8,048 nt of DNA from Desulfurococcales archaeon (lineage in GTDB: Archaea > Thermoproteota > Thermoprotei_A > Sulfolobales > Desulfurococcaceae): contig JALWQP010000024.1 in assembly GCA_027083045.1 (NCBI GenBank), positions 1 to 8,048 of the forward strand, in the 5' to 3' direction. The notes under the pieces were generated by a model, which worked only from the letters and a program-made list of their open reading frames with translations, did no database searches and was not told the DNA's origin. The position numbers were made by a program, and so were the translations under genes. Each line of letters starts with the position of its first letter. The stretch's first letter is position 1. Positions 1 to 6,316 of this stretch are shown in pieces.

Positions 1-635
1 GCCTCTGAGATCAGGTATGCAGATGGCTCCAGTATCTTTGGTGACGTTACAATTATGCCCTCGGTACTGGCGATACTATCTATTACGTTGCTATATTTTT
101 CGATTAATTCTGCTGTCACTGGGTGACACCCCTCCTTCATATGTGTATCCAAGCGCTTATGTCTTCGTCCAAGCCCCTTATAGATCTTTATCCCCGTGTT
201 AAACGCCGCTATTCCCATGGCGATGGAAGTTTCTATCTCATCTTGTAGGTCGACATATATTTTATCGTAAGGGGCCAACATATCCGCTAGTATGTCGTTC
301 TGCGGTCTCGTTGAAACCATTAATATTTTGTTGCCCATGAGTCTTGCCGCTTGTAATATGTTTAGCGTTATATTTGATCCTGGATCAGTGGAGAAGAAAA
401 CTATTGTTGAAGGTTCAGTATATGCTGCAACATAGTATGAGTAGCTCATTGCATCGAGAAGACGGACATCATTTTCCGGCGTCATTGTTGATATTATCCA
501 GTAGAGTATGTTGGCTGGAAGATATCCTAGGCGTGAATAAACAATATATAGTCTGCCCTTCGAGGATTCGAGAAACTGATTAAGATTATTTGAGATCTCC
601 TTTCCAATATTTTCCAGGGTATGGATCTTATTCAC
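1..635 (-). CDS. SIS-domain-like (phosphosugar-binding fold) protein, C-terminus beyond window
   Basis: An uninterrupted minus-strand frame reads from about 635 to the left edge (about 212 codons) and has no stop, so the gene continues outside. The alpha/beta pattern resembles the tandem SIS domains of GlmS-type proteins: a strand plus helix (LYIVYSRLGYLPANILYWI), a phosphosugar-loop-like stretch (TIVFFSTDPGSNITLNILQ), a following helix and strand (AARLMGNKILMVST), and near the edge a second-domain start (IIVTSPKILEPSAYLISE). The usual GxGTS and SxSGxT phosphate-binding motifs are not intact, so the substrate is uncertain or activity may be lost. It follows the MTA phosphorylase stop by 8 bp in the same direction and is almost certainly cotranscribed. 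The start is uncertain: GTG at 635, or TTG at 674, which has a GAGGT ten bases upstream and would overlap the previous gene. The family call is inferred by eye. Confidence 0.55.
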   Translation of the reverse strand, partial: MNKIHTLENIGKEISNNLNQFLESSKGRLYIVYSRLGYLPANILYWIISTMTPENDVRLLDAMSYSYYVAAYTEPSTIVFFSTDPGSNITLNILQAARLMGNKILMVSTRPQNDILADMLAPYDKIYVDLQDEIETSIAMGIAAFNTGIKIYKGLGRRHKRLDTHMKEGCHPVTAELIEKYSNVIDSIASTEGIIVTSPKILEPSAYLISE

Positions 636-643
636 CAGTAGCC

Positions 644-1465
644 TTATATTACTGCGTTCTCCAGTGCTCTGCAACAGCTACAATACCTCTCGTCCGGGTT
701 TTCGGGTATCTTCTCAATTATCTTTGGTAACAGTCTTTTAGCCTTCTCTGTATTCTCCCTCATCACTCTTAGTACCTCGTCTGCCGTAACGGGTTTTTCC
801 GCCCATACGTCATAGTCTGTTATCATAGCAACGGTGGCGTAGCATAGCTCTGCCTCACATGCAAGGACAACCTCGGGGACAAGGGTCATACCTATTATGT
901 CGGCGTGGAACACGTTCTTCCATATATTGCTCTCCGCCCTCGTGGAGAATCTTGGGCCCTCAATACAGATATATGTGCCCCTTTCATGGAGCCTTATTTC
1001 GGGGACCTCTTTGGCCGCCTCGATTATTATTCTCCTGAGATGCTCGCAGAACGGGTCAGCCATACTTACATGTGCGACCAATCCGCCCTCGAAGAATGTC
1101 ATTTGCCTCACTCCTTTGGTCATGTCTATAAATTGGTCCGGTACTACGAAGTCTCCGGGCCTATAATCTTCTCTCAGGCTCCCAACGGCCGAGAATGATA
1201 TAATCCATTTAGCACCCAGTGCTTTGAGGGCCCATATATTCGCTCTATAATTGATGCGGTGGGGCGGTATCCGGTGTCCTCGACCGTGTCTTGGGAGGAA
1301 CGCTGTTTTCCGGCCCCTTAACCGTCCGATCACTATTTTGTCGCTGGGCTCACCGTACGGGGTGTATACTTTTATTTCATCGATCTTCTCTAGCTCATCA
1401 ATGCTGTAAAGCCCGCTACCGCCAATAACGCCTATTTCGGCCTGTGTTTTAGGACTGATCAGCAA
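644..1465 (-). CDS. mtnP: S-methyl-5'-thioadenosine phosphorylase (MTAP, PNP family)
   Basis: The cytoplasmic enzyme cleaves 5'-methylthioadenosine with phosphate to adenine and methylthioribose-1-phosphate, recycling the by-product of polyamine synthesis. The 273 residues match the family length. Visible landmarks are IGVIGGSGLY (11-20), the phosphate-site PRHGRGHRIPPH (58-69), the loop ISFSAVGSLRED (89-100), the base/ribose-binding stretch IEGPRFSTRAES (168-179), IGMTLVPEVVLACEAELCYA (191-210) and the purine-site Asp pair in ITDYD (215-219). Seven cysteines (140, 167, 203, 208, 262, 264, 265) parallel those of Sulfolobus solfataricus MTAP II, including the C-terminal CxC motif (CSC, 262-264) linked there to disulfides and extreme heat stability. 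The start must be TTG: an in-frame TAG lies three codons upstream, the next Met is at residue 115, and GGGGT sits eight bases before it. It is the second gene of the operon, 20 bp after the phosphoribosyltransferase. Confidence 0.95.
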   Translation of the reverse strand: MLISPKTQAEIGVIGGSGLYSIDELEKIDEIKVYTPYGEPSDKIVIGRLRGRKTAFLPRHGRGHRIPPHRINYRANIWALKALGAKWIISFSAVGSLREDYRPGDFVVPDQFIDMTKGVRQMTFFEGGLVAHVSMADPFCEHLRRIIIEAAKEVPEIRLHERGTYICIEGPRFSTRAESNIWKNVFHADIIGMTLVPEVVLACEAELCYATVAMITDYDVWAEKPVTADEVLRVMRENTEKAKRLLPKIIEKIPENPDERYCSCCRALENAVI

Positions 1466-1485
1466 TCTATTCTACCCCGCACGTA

Positions 1486-2169
1486 TTAGGCGTTGAGCAC
1501 GTATTTTCTCGTGGATTCATTGTGTTTAATGAGTCCTTTCTCTTCAAGTATTCTTAGTGCATCACGGTAGTATCGTTCACCAACATCTATACCGTACCAC
1601 TCCTTGAACTCGTCAACGATCTCCTGATAAGTCCACTCCTTCTTCCCTGTTTCCTTGTATGTATCGAGCATCATTCGTTTAATGAACTGGTATGTGTCCT
1701 CTAGCCTTGTCCATGGGTATTGGAACCAGATCCACTCCTTGACCTCGATGTAGTAGTAGTCGGGTTTAAACCTAGCTACGGGGCTGATCCACTGAAGAGC
1801 AGCTGTCCGGGCCTCCGCAGGCCCCCAGTTCTCCTCCACAAACCTCTTGGCGAGGCTGAGAGTATCACCAGTATCAACGATATCGTCAACGAGCAGGACC
1901 TTCATACCACTAAGATCTATCTTGTACGGGAACTTGATGATAGCCTTCTCTTCGGCTTTAGCAGCCTCTGTCCAGTGCTGGCTCTGAATACTTAGTAAAT
2001 TCTCAATATCAAGAAAGTCACATATCAGCCTCGCTGGAACATAACCGCCGCGAGCAAGGGCCACAACAACATCGGGCTTATAGCCGGAAGAACGGATCTT
2101 ATCGGCAAGACCCCAAGCCCAATCAACAATATCCTCCCAAGACACAAGCCTAACATTAACACGAGGCAT
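1486..2169 (-). CDS. Purine phosphoribosyltransferase, probably adenine PRTase, with C-terminal helical tail
   Basis: This type I phosphoribosyltransferase (227 aa) transfers ribose-5-phosphate from PRPP to a purine base. The PPi loop is ARGGYVPAR (39-47), the PRPP motif is VLLVDDIVDTGDTL (91-104), and a base-side segment EWIWFQYPW (145-153) resembles 6-oxopurine enzymes. Residues of about 170-227 (WTYQEIVDEFKEWYG, then RYYRDALRILEEKGLI) look like a winged-helix-type extension. In Sulfolobus solfataricus an adenine PRTase of this 6-oxopurine-like type has been described. Here the next gene makes adenine, so adenine is the likely substrate; hypoxanthine/guanine/xanthine use cannot be excluded. 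I chose ATG 2169 rather than an upstream in-frame codon at 2223 because the intervening stretch holds the TATA box, and GGTGAT (2182-2177) lies seven bases before this ATG. It is the first gene of the operon. Confidence 0.88.
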   Translation of the reverse strand: MPRVNVRLVSWEDIVDWAWGLADKIRSSGYKPDVVVALARGGYVPARLICDFLDIENLLSIQSQHWTEAAKAEEKAIIKFPYKIDLSGMKVLLVDDIVDTGDTLSLAKRFVEENWGPAEARTAALQWISPVARFKPDYYYIEVKEWIWFQYPWTRLEDTYQFIKRMMLDTYKETGKKEWTYQEIVDEFKEWYGIDVGERYYRDALRILEEKGLIKHNESTRKYVLNA

Positions 2170-2176
2170 AAAGCCT

Positions 2177-2213
2177 ATCACCATAACAATAAACAAGAAA
2201 TATGAGATATAAG
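2177..2213 (-). promoter_or_regulatory. Promoter and ribosome binding site of the purine-salvage operon
   Basis: On the minus strand CTTATATCTC (2213-2204), preceded by an A-rich BRE-like stretch, fits an archaeal TATA box. About 25 bases further on, transcription would begin near 2183. GGTGAT at 2182-2177, complementary to the archaeal 16S rRNA 3' end, sits seven bases before ATG 2169. The leader would be only about 14 nt. The box faces away from the tRNA-Leu gene, so the two units are divergent. The transcription start is inferred, not shown. Confidence 0.6.
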
Positions 2214-2235
2214 TTTTTAACAAAACCCAAAACTC

Positions 2236-2243
2236 ATTAAAAC
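2236..2243 (+). promoter_or_regulatory. Possible TATA box of tRNA-Leu
   Basis: ATTAAAAC lies about 29-36 bases before the mature tRNA 5' end, the distance expected for an archaeal TATA element driving a tRNA with a very short 5' leader. The match is weak and the call rests mainly on position. Confidence 0.3.
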
Positions 2244-2271
2244 CCCTCCAATAACTATCCCAATAATGGAT

Positions 2272-2359
2272 GCGGGGGTGCCCGAGCTAGGTCAAAGGGG
2301 TCGGGCTTAGGACCCGATGGCGTAGGCCTGCGTGGGTTCAAATCCCACCCCCCGCACCA
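2272..2359 (+). tRNA. tRNA-Leu, anticodon UAG, CCA encoded
   Basis: The acceptor stem GCGGGGG (2272-2278) pairs perfectly with CCCCCGC (2349-2355), followed by discriminator A2356 and an encoded CCA (2357-2359). The anticodon stem TCGGG/CCCGA (2301-2305, 2313-2317) closes the loop CTTAGGA, giving anticodon TAG at 2308-2310, which reads CUA and related leucine codons. The 14-nt variable arm (2318-2331) with a GGC/GCC stem is the class II arm expected for leucine. The T arm is GTGGG-TTCAAAT-CCCAC. There is no intron. The base after the anticodon is G37, the substrate of Trm5, whose gene starts at the right end of this window. Position 72 is C, the base modified by archaeal NSUN6-type enzymes, also encoded here. 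Confidence 0.97.
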
Positions 2360-2846
2360 TGAACTAATTCTCTTATCAAAGAAGTTAACAGCATCCACAG
2401 CTATCCTTCTAGAAGATTGGGGCGGAGTCATAGGTGAAACATGGTATCGTCAAGCATTAACTTATACCCTAATTATACTCTCTTGTACACTTTGGTATAT
2501 TTAAACACCAGAATATATGAAACCAGTACTATATAAGGTTTAAAAACTACAAGCCAGAAATTGTTGCTGATCACTAAAGACGGGAATATGAAAGCATCTT
2601 GCCTTTCATTGAGGAGAACAATGAGGAGATGGCCGCTAGATCGCCTTAATGGTTCTAGGGCAAGTTCTCTAGGTGGCTGTTAAGCAATTGATAGATCCCA
2701 AACCATGCTTCTAGGATGTGACCTTGTCCAAACTGTATCTATCCCCTTCTGTATGGCAGGAATATCTCTAGTTCCTCTAGTTACTGCCTAGTATTGACAA
2801 GGCCTTGTAGCACTGGCCTGGCATGTCAGCCCATGATCACATATAG
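2360..2846. other. Gene-free stretch after tRNA-Leu with faint, broken coding-like traces
   Basis: No intact gene is apparent. Three traces can be seen. A plus-strand frame with no good start codon runs through the tRNA 3' half to a TAA at 2502-2504 and reads, in part, LLEDWGGVIGETWYRQAL. A plus frame from about 2536 to 2689 reads FKNYKPEIVADH, stop, REYESILPFIEENNEEMAA, and then further stops. A minus frame at about 2735-2660 reads GQGHILEAWFGIYQLLNSHL, then stops. None is recognised, and the two strands cannot both be right. Other marks are a TATA-like TATATAAGG near 2530, a perfect 12-bp palindrome at 2797-2808 and a short inverted repeat CCTTGTC/GACAAGG (2722-2728, 2796-2802). No C/D-box RNA motifs were found. 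Confidence 0.4.
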
Positions 2847-2854
2847 TATATAAT
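2847..2854 (+). promoter_or_regulatory. TATA box of the membrane-protein gene
   Basis: TATATAAT at 2847-2854 is a good archaeal TATA box. Transcription would start about 25 bases on, near 2875. That lies downstream of the in-frame TTG at 2858, so that codon cannot be the start if this promoter is used. Two in-frame TTGs at 2894 and 2897 remain, with GGTG at 2885-2888 as ribosome binding site. Confidence 0.5.
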
Positions 2855-2896
2855 TTATTGTCTGCATATATAGTTGGTGGGCCGGGTGTTGAGTTG

Positions 2897-4528
2897 TTGA
2901 ACAAATGGATCGCGGCTGGACTATTACTGGCCATTGTATTGCTACAACAACTCTGCCTACTTGTTCATGAAGACATCGTCCCACTATATAATAACTTTAT
3001 ATCCGCGATAATCAAGCCCATGGGCTATTCATACACCATGGCGCATCTCATACTGGGGTGCCCAGTAAAGAATGACCTCCCCATCCCTCTACCACTATTT
3101 AATACACGGATTAATGGTACGTTACGTGCACATATAAATAATACCATGATACGAAGCATATCAACGTTCAGCTTAAAAATGATCCCTGCCAATACGCCGA
3201 TGACAAAGGTGATCTGGGGAAGAGGATCCCTGAGGCTAAATACAACTATTAATGATTCCTCATCCGAGACAATTTATCTTGAGTATCATTATAGGGTCTA
3301 CAACATCTCAAGTATAATCTCTGGGACGGGATCGGGGGTTGTAAAGATAAATATTAGTGGTAATAGATCGATTATAAATGCTATAATTAAAGCTACAAAT
3401 AATGCAACTACAAGCTTTGTGGAAAATGCGATAGAGACTTTCATAGTAACACCACTCTTAGGTAGACCGTTAAGCCTCAGAGTGAGACATAATACAACAC
3501 TATACCAGTTGAGAGAGGAGTATATGGGGATCCCCGCAGTTATATGGGTCGATTTCACCGGCCACTATAACGCGGTTAACTGGCAGTATAATGGGCTCAC
3601 CTACCCATCTGCAAATGCAAGCTTCACCTTAAATTACACGGTTAAGTATAGTGTCGGCCTAGATAAAATCATTAATATGACCATGAATATGAACGAGAGT
3701 ATCTACAGACTATCTGACCTACTACACCCTATCGAGACATACAATATTTTCCCAATAACATGGGAGGCTCAGTGGATCATAGATACACTAATTTCCAATT
3801 CTCTAGTCATATGTAATTCATCATCAATGGACTTAGCCATAAGATCAATCAATGGAAGCTATCTCTATACGAATATTAGAATACTATATCCGCGGAGTAG
3901 AGTTGACGAGGGCGATGCAGCCCTACTTATAGGTCTAAGTATTAGCGGCTACGGTGCCGACACGTACTTGAGGATCAGGGAGCGATCAGGACTGCTTAAC
4001 AAGTACCTTGGCGAAAACAGGACATATATGGCGTATAATCTTATAGGATCCCCAATAATCCCACCTACGGATATTCCTAATCTTATAAGCCCTGACAGCT
4101 ACATGAAGATATATATTGGTGCGTCAGTCTCATTCATACTCCGCTATATCCTTGAAGGAAACTGTTTCAGGACACCAAACAATAGATGGATAAATATTAC
4201 TAGGGAGTGGATCATCGCAAGGCCGTTCCCAGACGCTATAAACTCCATCCTTGTCTACCTAACCCTAATAGGGTTTACACCACTTTCTAACTATAGATTC
4301 TCATATGAAAATAATAGTCACATATGTGTAACAAGCCCGGGCACTACATTATCTACAAGCTCCGTGACATGTGCTACCCCATGTACTACTAGGCACATAA
4401 TCTCACCATTAACTCATAGGACAGGTAATTCCATGTACGCGTATATGGCTGGGTTGATCCTAATCGTCATTACCTCACTAATAATATATATCATATTACA
4501 TAAGAGGAGGAGAGCATATAGTAACTGA
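2897..4528 (+). CDS. Unrecognised type I membrane-anchored surface protein, heavily N-glycosylatable
   Basis: I do not recognise this 543-residue protein. Its N-terminus (Lys-Trp, then about 20 hydrophobic residues, AAGLLLAIVLLQQLCLL) is a signal peptide or anchor. Its C-terminus has a clear transmembrane helix (about 513-534) followed by the basic tail HKRRRAYSN, which predicts the long middle part outside and the tail inside. The outer region carries about 18 N-x-S/T sequons (for example NISS, NRSI, NASF, NYTV, NMTM), and a Ser/Thr-rich stalk with two close cysteines (about 479-512) precedes the anchor. No catalytic motif is apparent. A surface receptor, binding protein or cell-envelope component is possible. 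TTG 2897 is preferred over 2858 because of the promoter position and because GGTG lies eight bases before it; 2894 is nearly as good. Its ATA- and AAT-rich codons make it look AT-richer than neighbours. It stands alone on its strand, convergent with the PfkB pseudogene. Confidence 0.75.
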   Translation: MNKWIAAGLLLAIVLLQQLCLLVHEDIVPLYNNFISAIIKPMGYSYTMAHLILGCPVKNDLPIPLPLFNTRINGTLRAHINNTMIRSISTFSLKMIPANTPMTKVIWGRGSLRLNTTINDSSSETIYLEYHYRVYNISSIISGTGSGVVKINISGNRSIINAIIKATNNATTSFVENAIETFIVTPLLGRPLSLRVRHNTTLYQLREEYMGIPAVIWVDFTGHYNAVNWQYNGLTYPSANASFTLNYTVKYSVGLDKIINMTMNMNESIYRLSDLLHPIETYNIFPITWEAQWIIDTLISNSLVICNSSSMDLAIRSINGSYLYTNIRILYPRSRVDEGDAALLIGLSISGYGADTYLRIRERSGLLNKYLGENRTYMAYNLIGSPIIPPTDIPNLISPDSYMKIYIGASVSFILRYILEGNCFRTPNNRWINITREWIIARPFPDAINSILVYLTLIGFTPLSNYRFSYENNSHICVTSPGTTLSTSSVTCATPCTTRHIISPLTHRTGNSMYAYMAGLILIVITSLIIYIILHKRRRAYSN

Positions 4529-4568
4529 TAAATTACTCGCTGGCAAGATTGGTCCCCTGAAATATTTC

Positions 4569-5100
4569 TTACCATAGACCCCTTTCCCACACAAACTCGA
4601 CGACCTCTTCATGGCTTGAGATGCGATGGCTACCGGACGCACAACCTCAGCGCTGACATAGCGTTGACATGAATCAGAGCCTTCTTAGGCTGTACTCTCT
4701 CGAGGGGCCTATTACTAGGCTGAAGTAAAGGCATCACCGCCCTGGTTGTGTCTACGACCTCGCTTACACTGAATGCTAGGAGCTCGTATTCCTCACCACT
4801 TCCCGTTATTGCGTAGACCGCCGTTTCTGCCGCGCTTAACAACCACAATCTCGGGGCCATATTCCATCAACTTCTCGGCTACAACCCTATAGTTTTCGGG
4901 ATCAGTTAGACCCCATCGCCTCGAGTCTGTTTGCTAGGGGCAGTATCTACTTTTCTCATAAGCTACCTAAGGATGGCGTTGTCATTAAAGTTTGGAGAAC
5001 ACCAAACTTATCGAGGGGAATATAGACGTTATGCCCTAGATCAGCATTCGTTCCCTAGGGCATCGCCTCGAGGGCTTCCCCAAAGACCAATAATCATCAT
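4569..5100 (-). pseudogene. Decayed PfkB/ribokinase-family carbohydrate kinase
   Basis: Joining three minus-strand frames restores the C-terminal half of a PfkB sugar kinase. From upstream to downstream: LANRLEAMGSN (4937-4905); after a one-base shift DPENYRVVAEKL and EYGPEIVVVKRGRNGG (4903 to about 4820); after another shift YAITGSGEEYELLAFSV and EVVDTT (to 4744); GDAFTSA in a different frame (about 4738-4718); RPLERVQPKKALIHVNAMSA; and finally SHEEVVEFVWERGLW with its TAA at 4569-4571. The family signature DTTGAGD, which carries the catalytic Asp, is broken by a Gly-to-Arg change and loss of one G near 4738. Upstream, GDALGNE and GHNVYIPLDKFGVLQTL (about 5080-4990) hint at the N-terminal half, but the sugar-binding GGxxxN region is gone. 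The core to about 4950 is secure; the 5' limit is approximate. Several independent lesions argue against sequencing error. Confidence 0.82.
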
Positions 5101-5128
5101 CCTAGACTCTTATTTTCCTGTTTAGTTG

Positions 5129-5159
5129 TTATTTATTCTTCCTAGTAGATGCTCCGGTG
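5129..5159 (+). promoter_or_regulatory. Probable promoter and ribosome binding site of the PUA methyltransferase
   Basis: TTATTTAT (5129-5136) is TATA-like and would place the transcript start near 5158. GGTG (5156-5159) is eight bases before ATG 5168. The spacing matches the other genes of this window. The in-frame TTG at 5126 would lie inside the promoter and is therefore disfavoured. Confidence 0.4.
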
Positions 5160-5167
5160 TTGTTGGT

Positions 5168-6316
5168 ATGGACGAATACGTGTTGAGAAGCCTATGCCGC
5201 GCATTGGGGAGTCTCTGTAAGAGTATTGTCGAGGCACTCTATACTCCTCCTAAGAGGCTCTACTTAAGGGTTAATACATTCCTAATTGAACGGGGCGCGC
5301 TTATCGATAGACTAAGGGAGAGGGGGATAAGGGTTTATCCGGATCCCTTTGTTGATGAAGCACTATACATTGTTCTTGAAGGCCCCTTTAGAATCGAGGT
5401 GCTCGGTAAGAAGATAGTGGTTAACAGACACGCAGCAGAATCTATATTGATGGGGGCCAACACTTATGCCCCCGGTGTCGTTAGGTACGATCCTTTCAGG
5501 CGTGGAGACACCGTAACGATCATGGCCCCGAATATGAAGCCCATCGCCAATGGTATTACTGTTGTTGATTCCAGCCAGCTCAAGAAGATGAGGTACGGCC
5601 TTGTAGCCAGAACTATTAAGAGCGTGTATAGTGCGCCCCCGATAAGGGAGATGCCCGAGTACAGGATGGGTTATTTTTACCCACAGAGCCTCCCAGCCAT
5701 GATGGTCTCTAAACTCATAGATCCTCGGCCCGGGCAACTCATAGTCGATATGAACTGCTCCCCCGGGGGTAAGACAGGCCATGTGGTACAACTCACAAGG
5801 GGGAGGGCCAGAATACTTGGTTTTGATCGTAATCTGGGAAAGATAGAACGAGTACGTGATACCCTTACTAGGCTTAAACTATACCTGAACACAGTGCTTT
5901 CTCCGGCTGATTCTAGATATATTGATTTAGACCTGCTAGGAGAGAATAGAGTTGACGCAGTACTTATTGATCCGCCGTGTACAGGACTTGGTGTTAGGCC
6001 GAAGATAGAGATAAGGACGAGAAAACCCGATCTTGTGAACAGTTATCTCTATCAGAGACAGTTCTTTAGGCCCGCGAAGAAGATTGTAAGGCCGGGAGGC
6101 AGGATAGTATACTCCACCTGCACACTCACATATGAGGAGAATGAGGGTAACATACTATTTGCCGTTAAAGAACATGACCTGGAATGCGTTGATCTGGGGA
6201 GAATACCATATGCGGAAAAACTAGTTTTCAGCAACTGTACAGCCTACAGGTTCGGGCCACACATAGATGATATGCCGGGCTTTTTCATTGCAGTTCTTAG
6301 GAAGCCCTCTTCCTAA
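5168..6316 (+). CDS. NSUN6-like RNA cytosine-C5 methyltransferase with PUA domain
   Basis: This SAM-dependent m5C RNA methyltransferase (382 aa) belongs to the NOL1/NOP2/Sun family. After a short N-terminal part, a PUA-type RNA-binding domain occupies about 82-158 (VNRHAAESILMGANTYAPGV, then RRGDTVTIM). The Rossmann catalytic domain follows: motif I NCSPGGKT (196-203, canonical CAAPGGKT), acidic SAM contact GFDRN (218-222), motif IV IDPPCTGLG (267-275, Cys271) and motif VI YSTCTL (315-320, nucleophile Cys318), with the late family motif DDMPGFF near the end. This PUA-before-catalytic-domain order is that of NSUN6; archaeal NSUN6 makes m5C72 in tRNA acceptor stems, so tRNA is the likely target. 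The ATG start has GGTG eight bases upstream. Its last 20 bp overlap the 3' end of the opposing Nob1 gene. A related rRNA-modifying role cannot be excluded. Confidence 0.9.
   Translation: MDEYVLRSLCRALGSLCKSIVEALYTPPKRLYLRVNTFLIERGALIDRLRERGIRVYPDPFVDEALYIVLEGPFRIEVLGKKIVVNRHAAESILMGANTYAPGVVRYDPFRRGDTVTIMAPNMKPIANGITVVDSSQLKKMRYGLVARTIKSVYSAPPIREMPEYRMGYFYPQSLPAMMVSKLIDPRPGQLIVDMNCSPGGKTGHVVQLTRGRARILGFDRNLGKIERVRDTLTRLKLYLNTVLSPADSRYIDLDLLGENRVDAVLIDPPCTGLGVRPKIEIRTRKPDLVNSYLYQRQFFRPAKKIVRPGGRIVYSTCTLTYEENEGNILFAVKEHDLECVDLGRIPYAEKLVFSNCTAYRFGPHIDDMPGFFIAVLRKPSS

Noticed and set aside
17..583. Two plus-strand frames at the left edge (17-202 and 344-583)
   Set aside because: The minus strand is open across the whole stretch with a coherent alpha/beta protein that starts next to the upstream gene; the plus frames are shadows.
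897..1198. Two overlapping plus-strand frames of 89 and 97 codons
   Set aside because: Both are antisense to the conserved MTA phosphorylase and carry no motif.
2611..2631. Short tandem-like repeat of TGAGGAGA
   Set aside because: There are only two imperfect copies; this is codon-level repetition (GAG GAG) in a coding-like remnant, not a repeat array or CRISPR.
2797..2808. Perfect 12-bp palindrome ACAAGGCCTTGT and a related inverted repeat with 2722-2728
   Set aside because: It could be an operator or hairpin, but it is single, far from any start codon, has no T-run, and palindromes of this size arise by chance; noted only.
4630..4860. Treating the 76-codon minus frame as a small intact gene
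   Set aside because: Its content is the middle of a PfkB kinase, with adjoining family segments in the two other frames, so it is a pseudogene fragment.
4931..5125. A 64-codon plus-strand frame before the methyltransferase gene
   Set aside because: It overlaps the PfkB remnant on the other strand and shows no family features; its codons are explained by the decayed gene.
5363..5791. A 142-codon open frame on the minus strand inside the PUA methyltransferase gene
   Set aside because: It is antisense to a well-supported conserved gene, has no recognisable domain and no promoter or ribosome binding site; it is a frame shadow.
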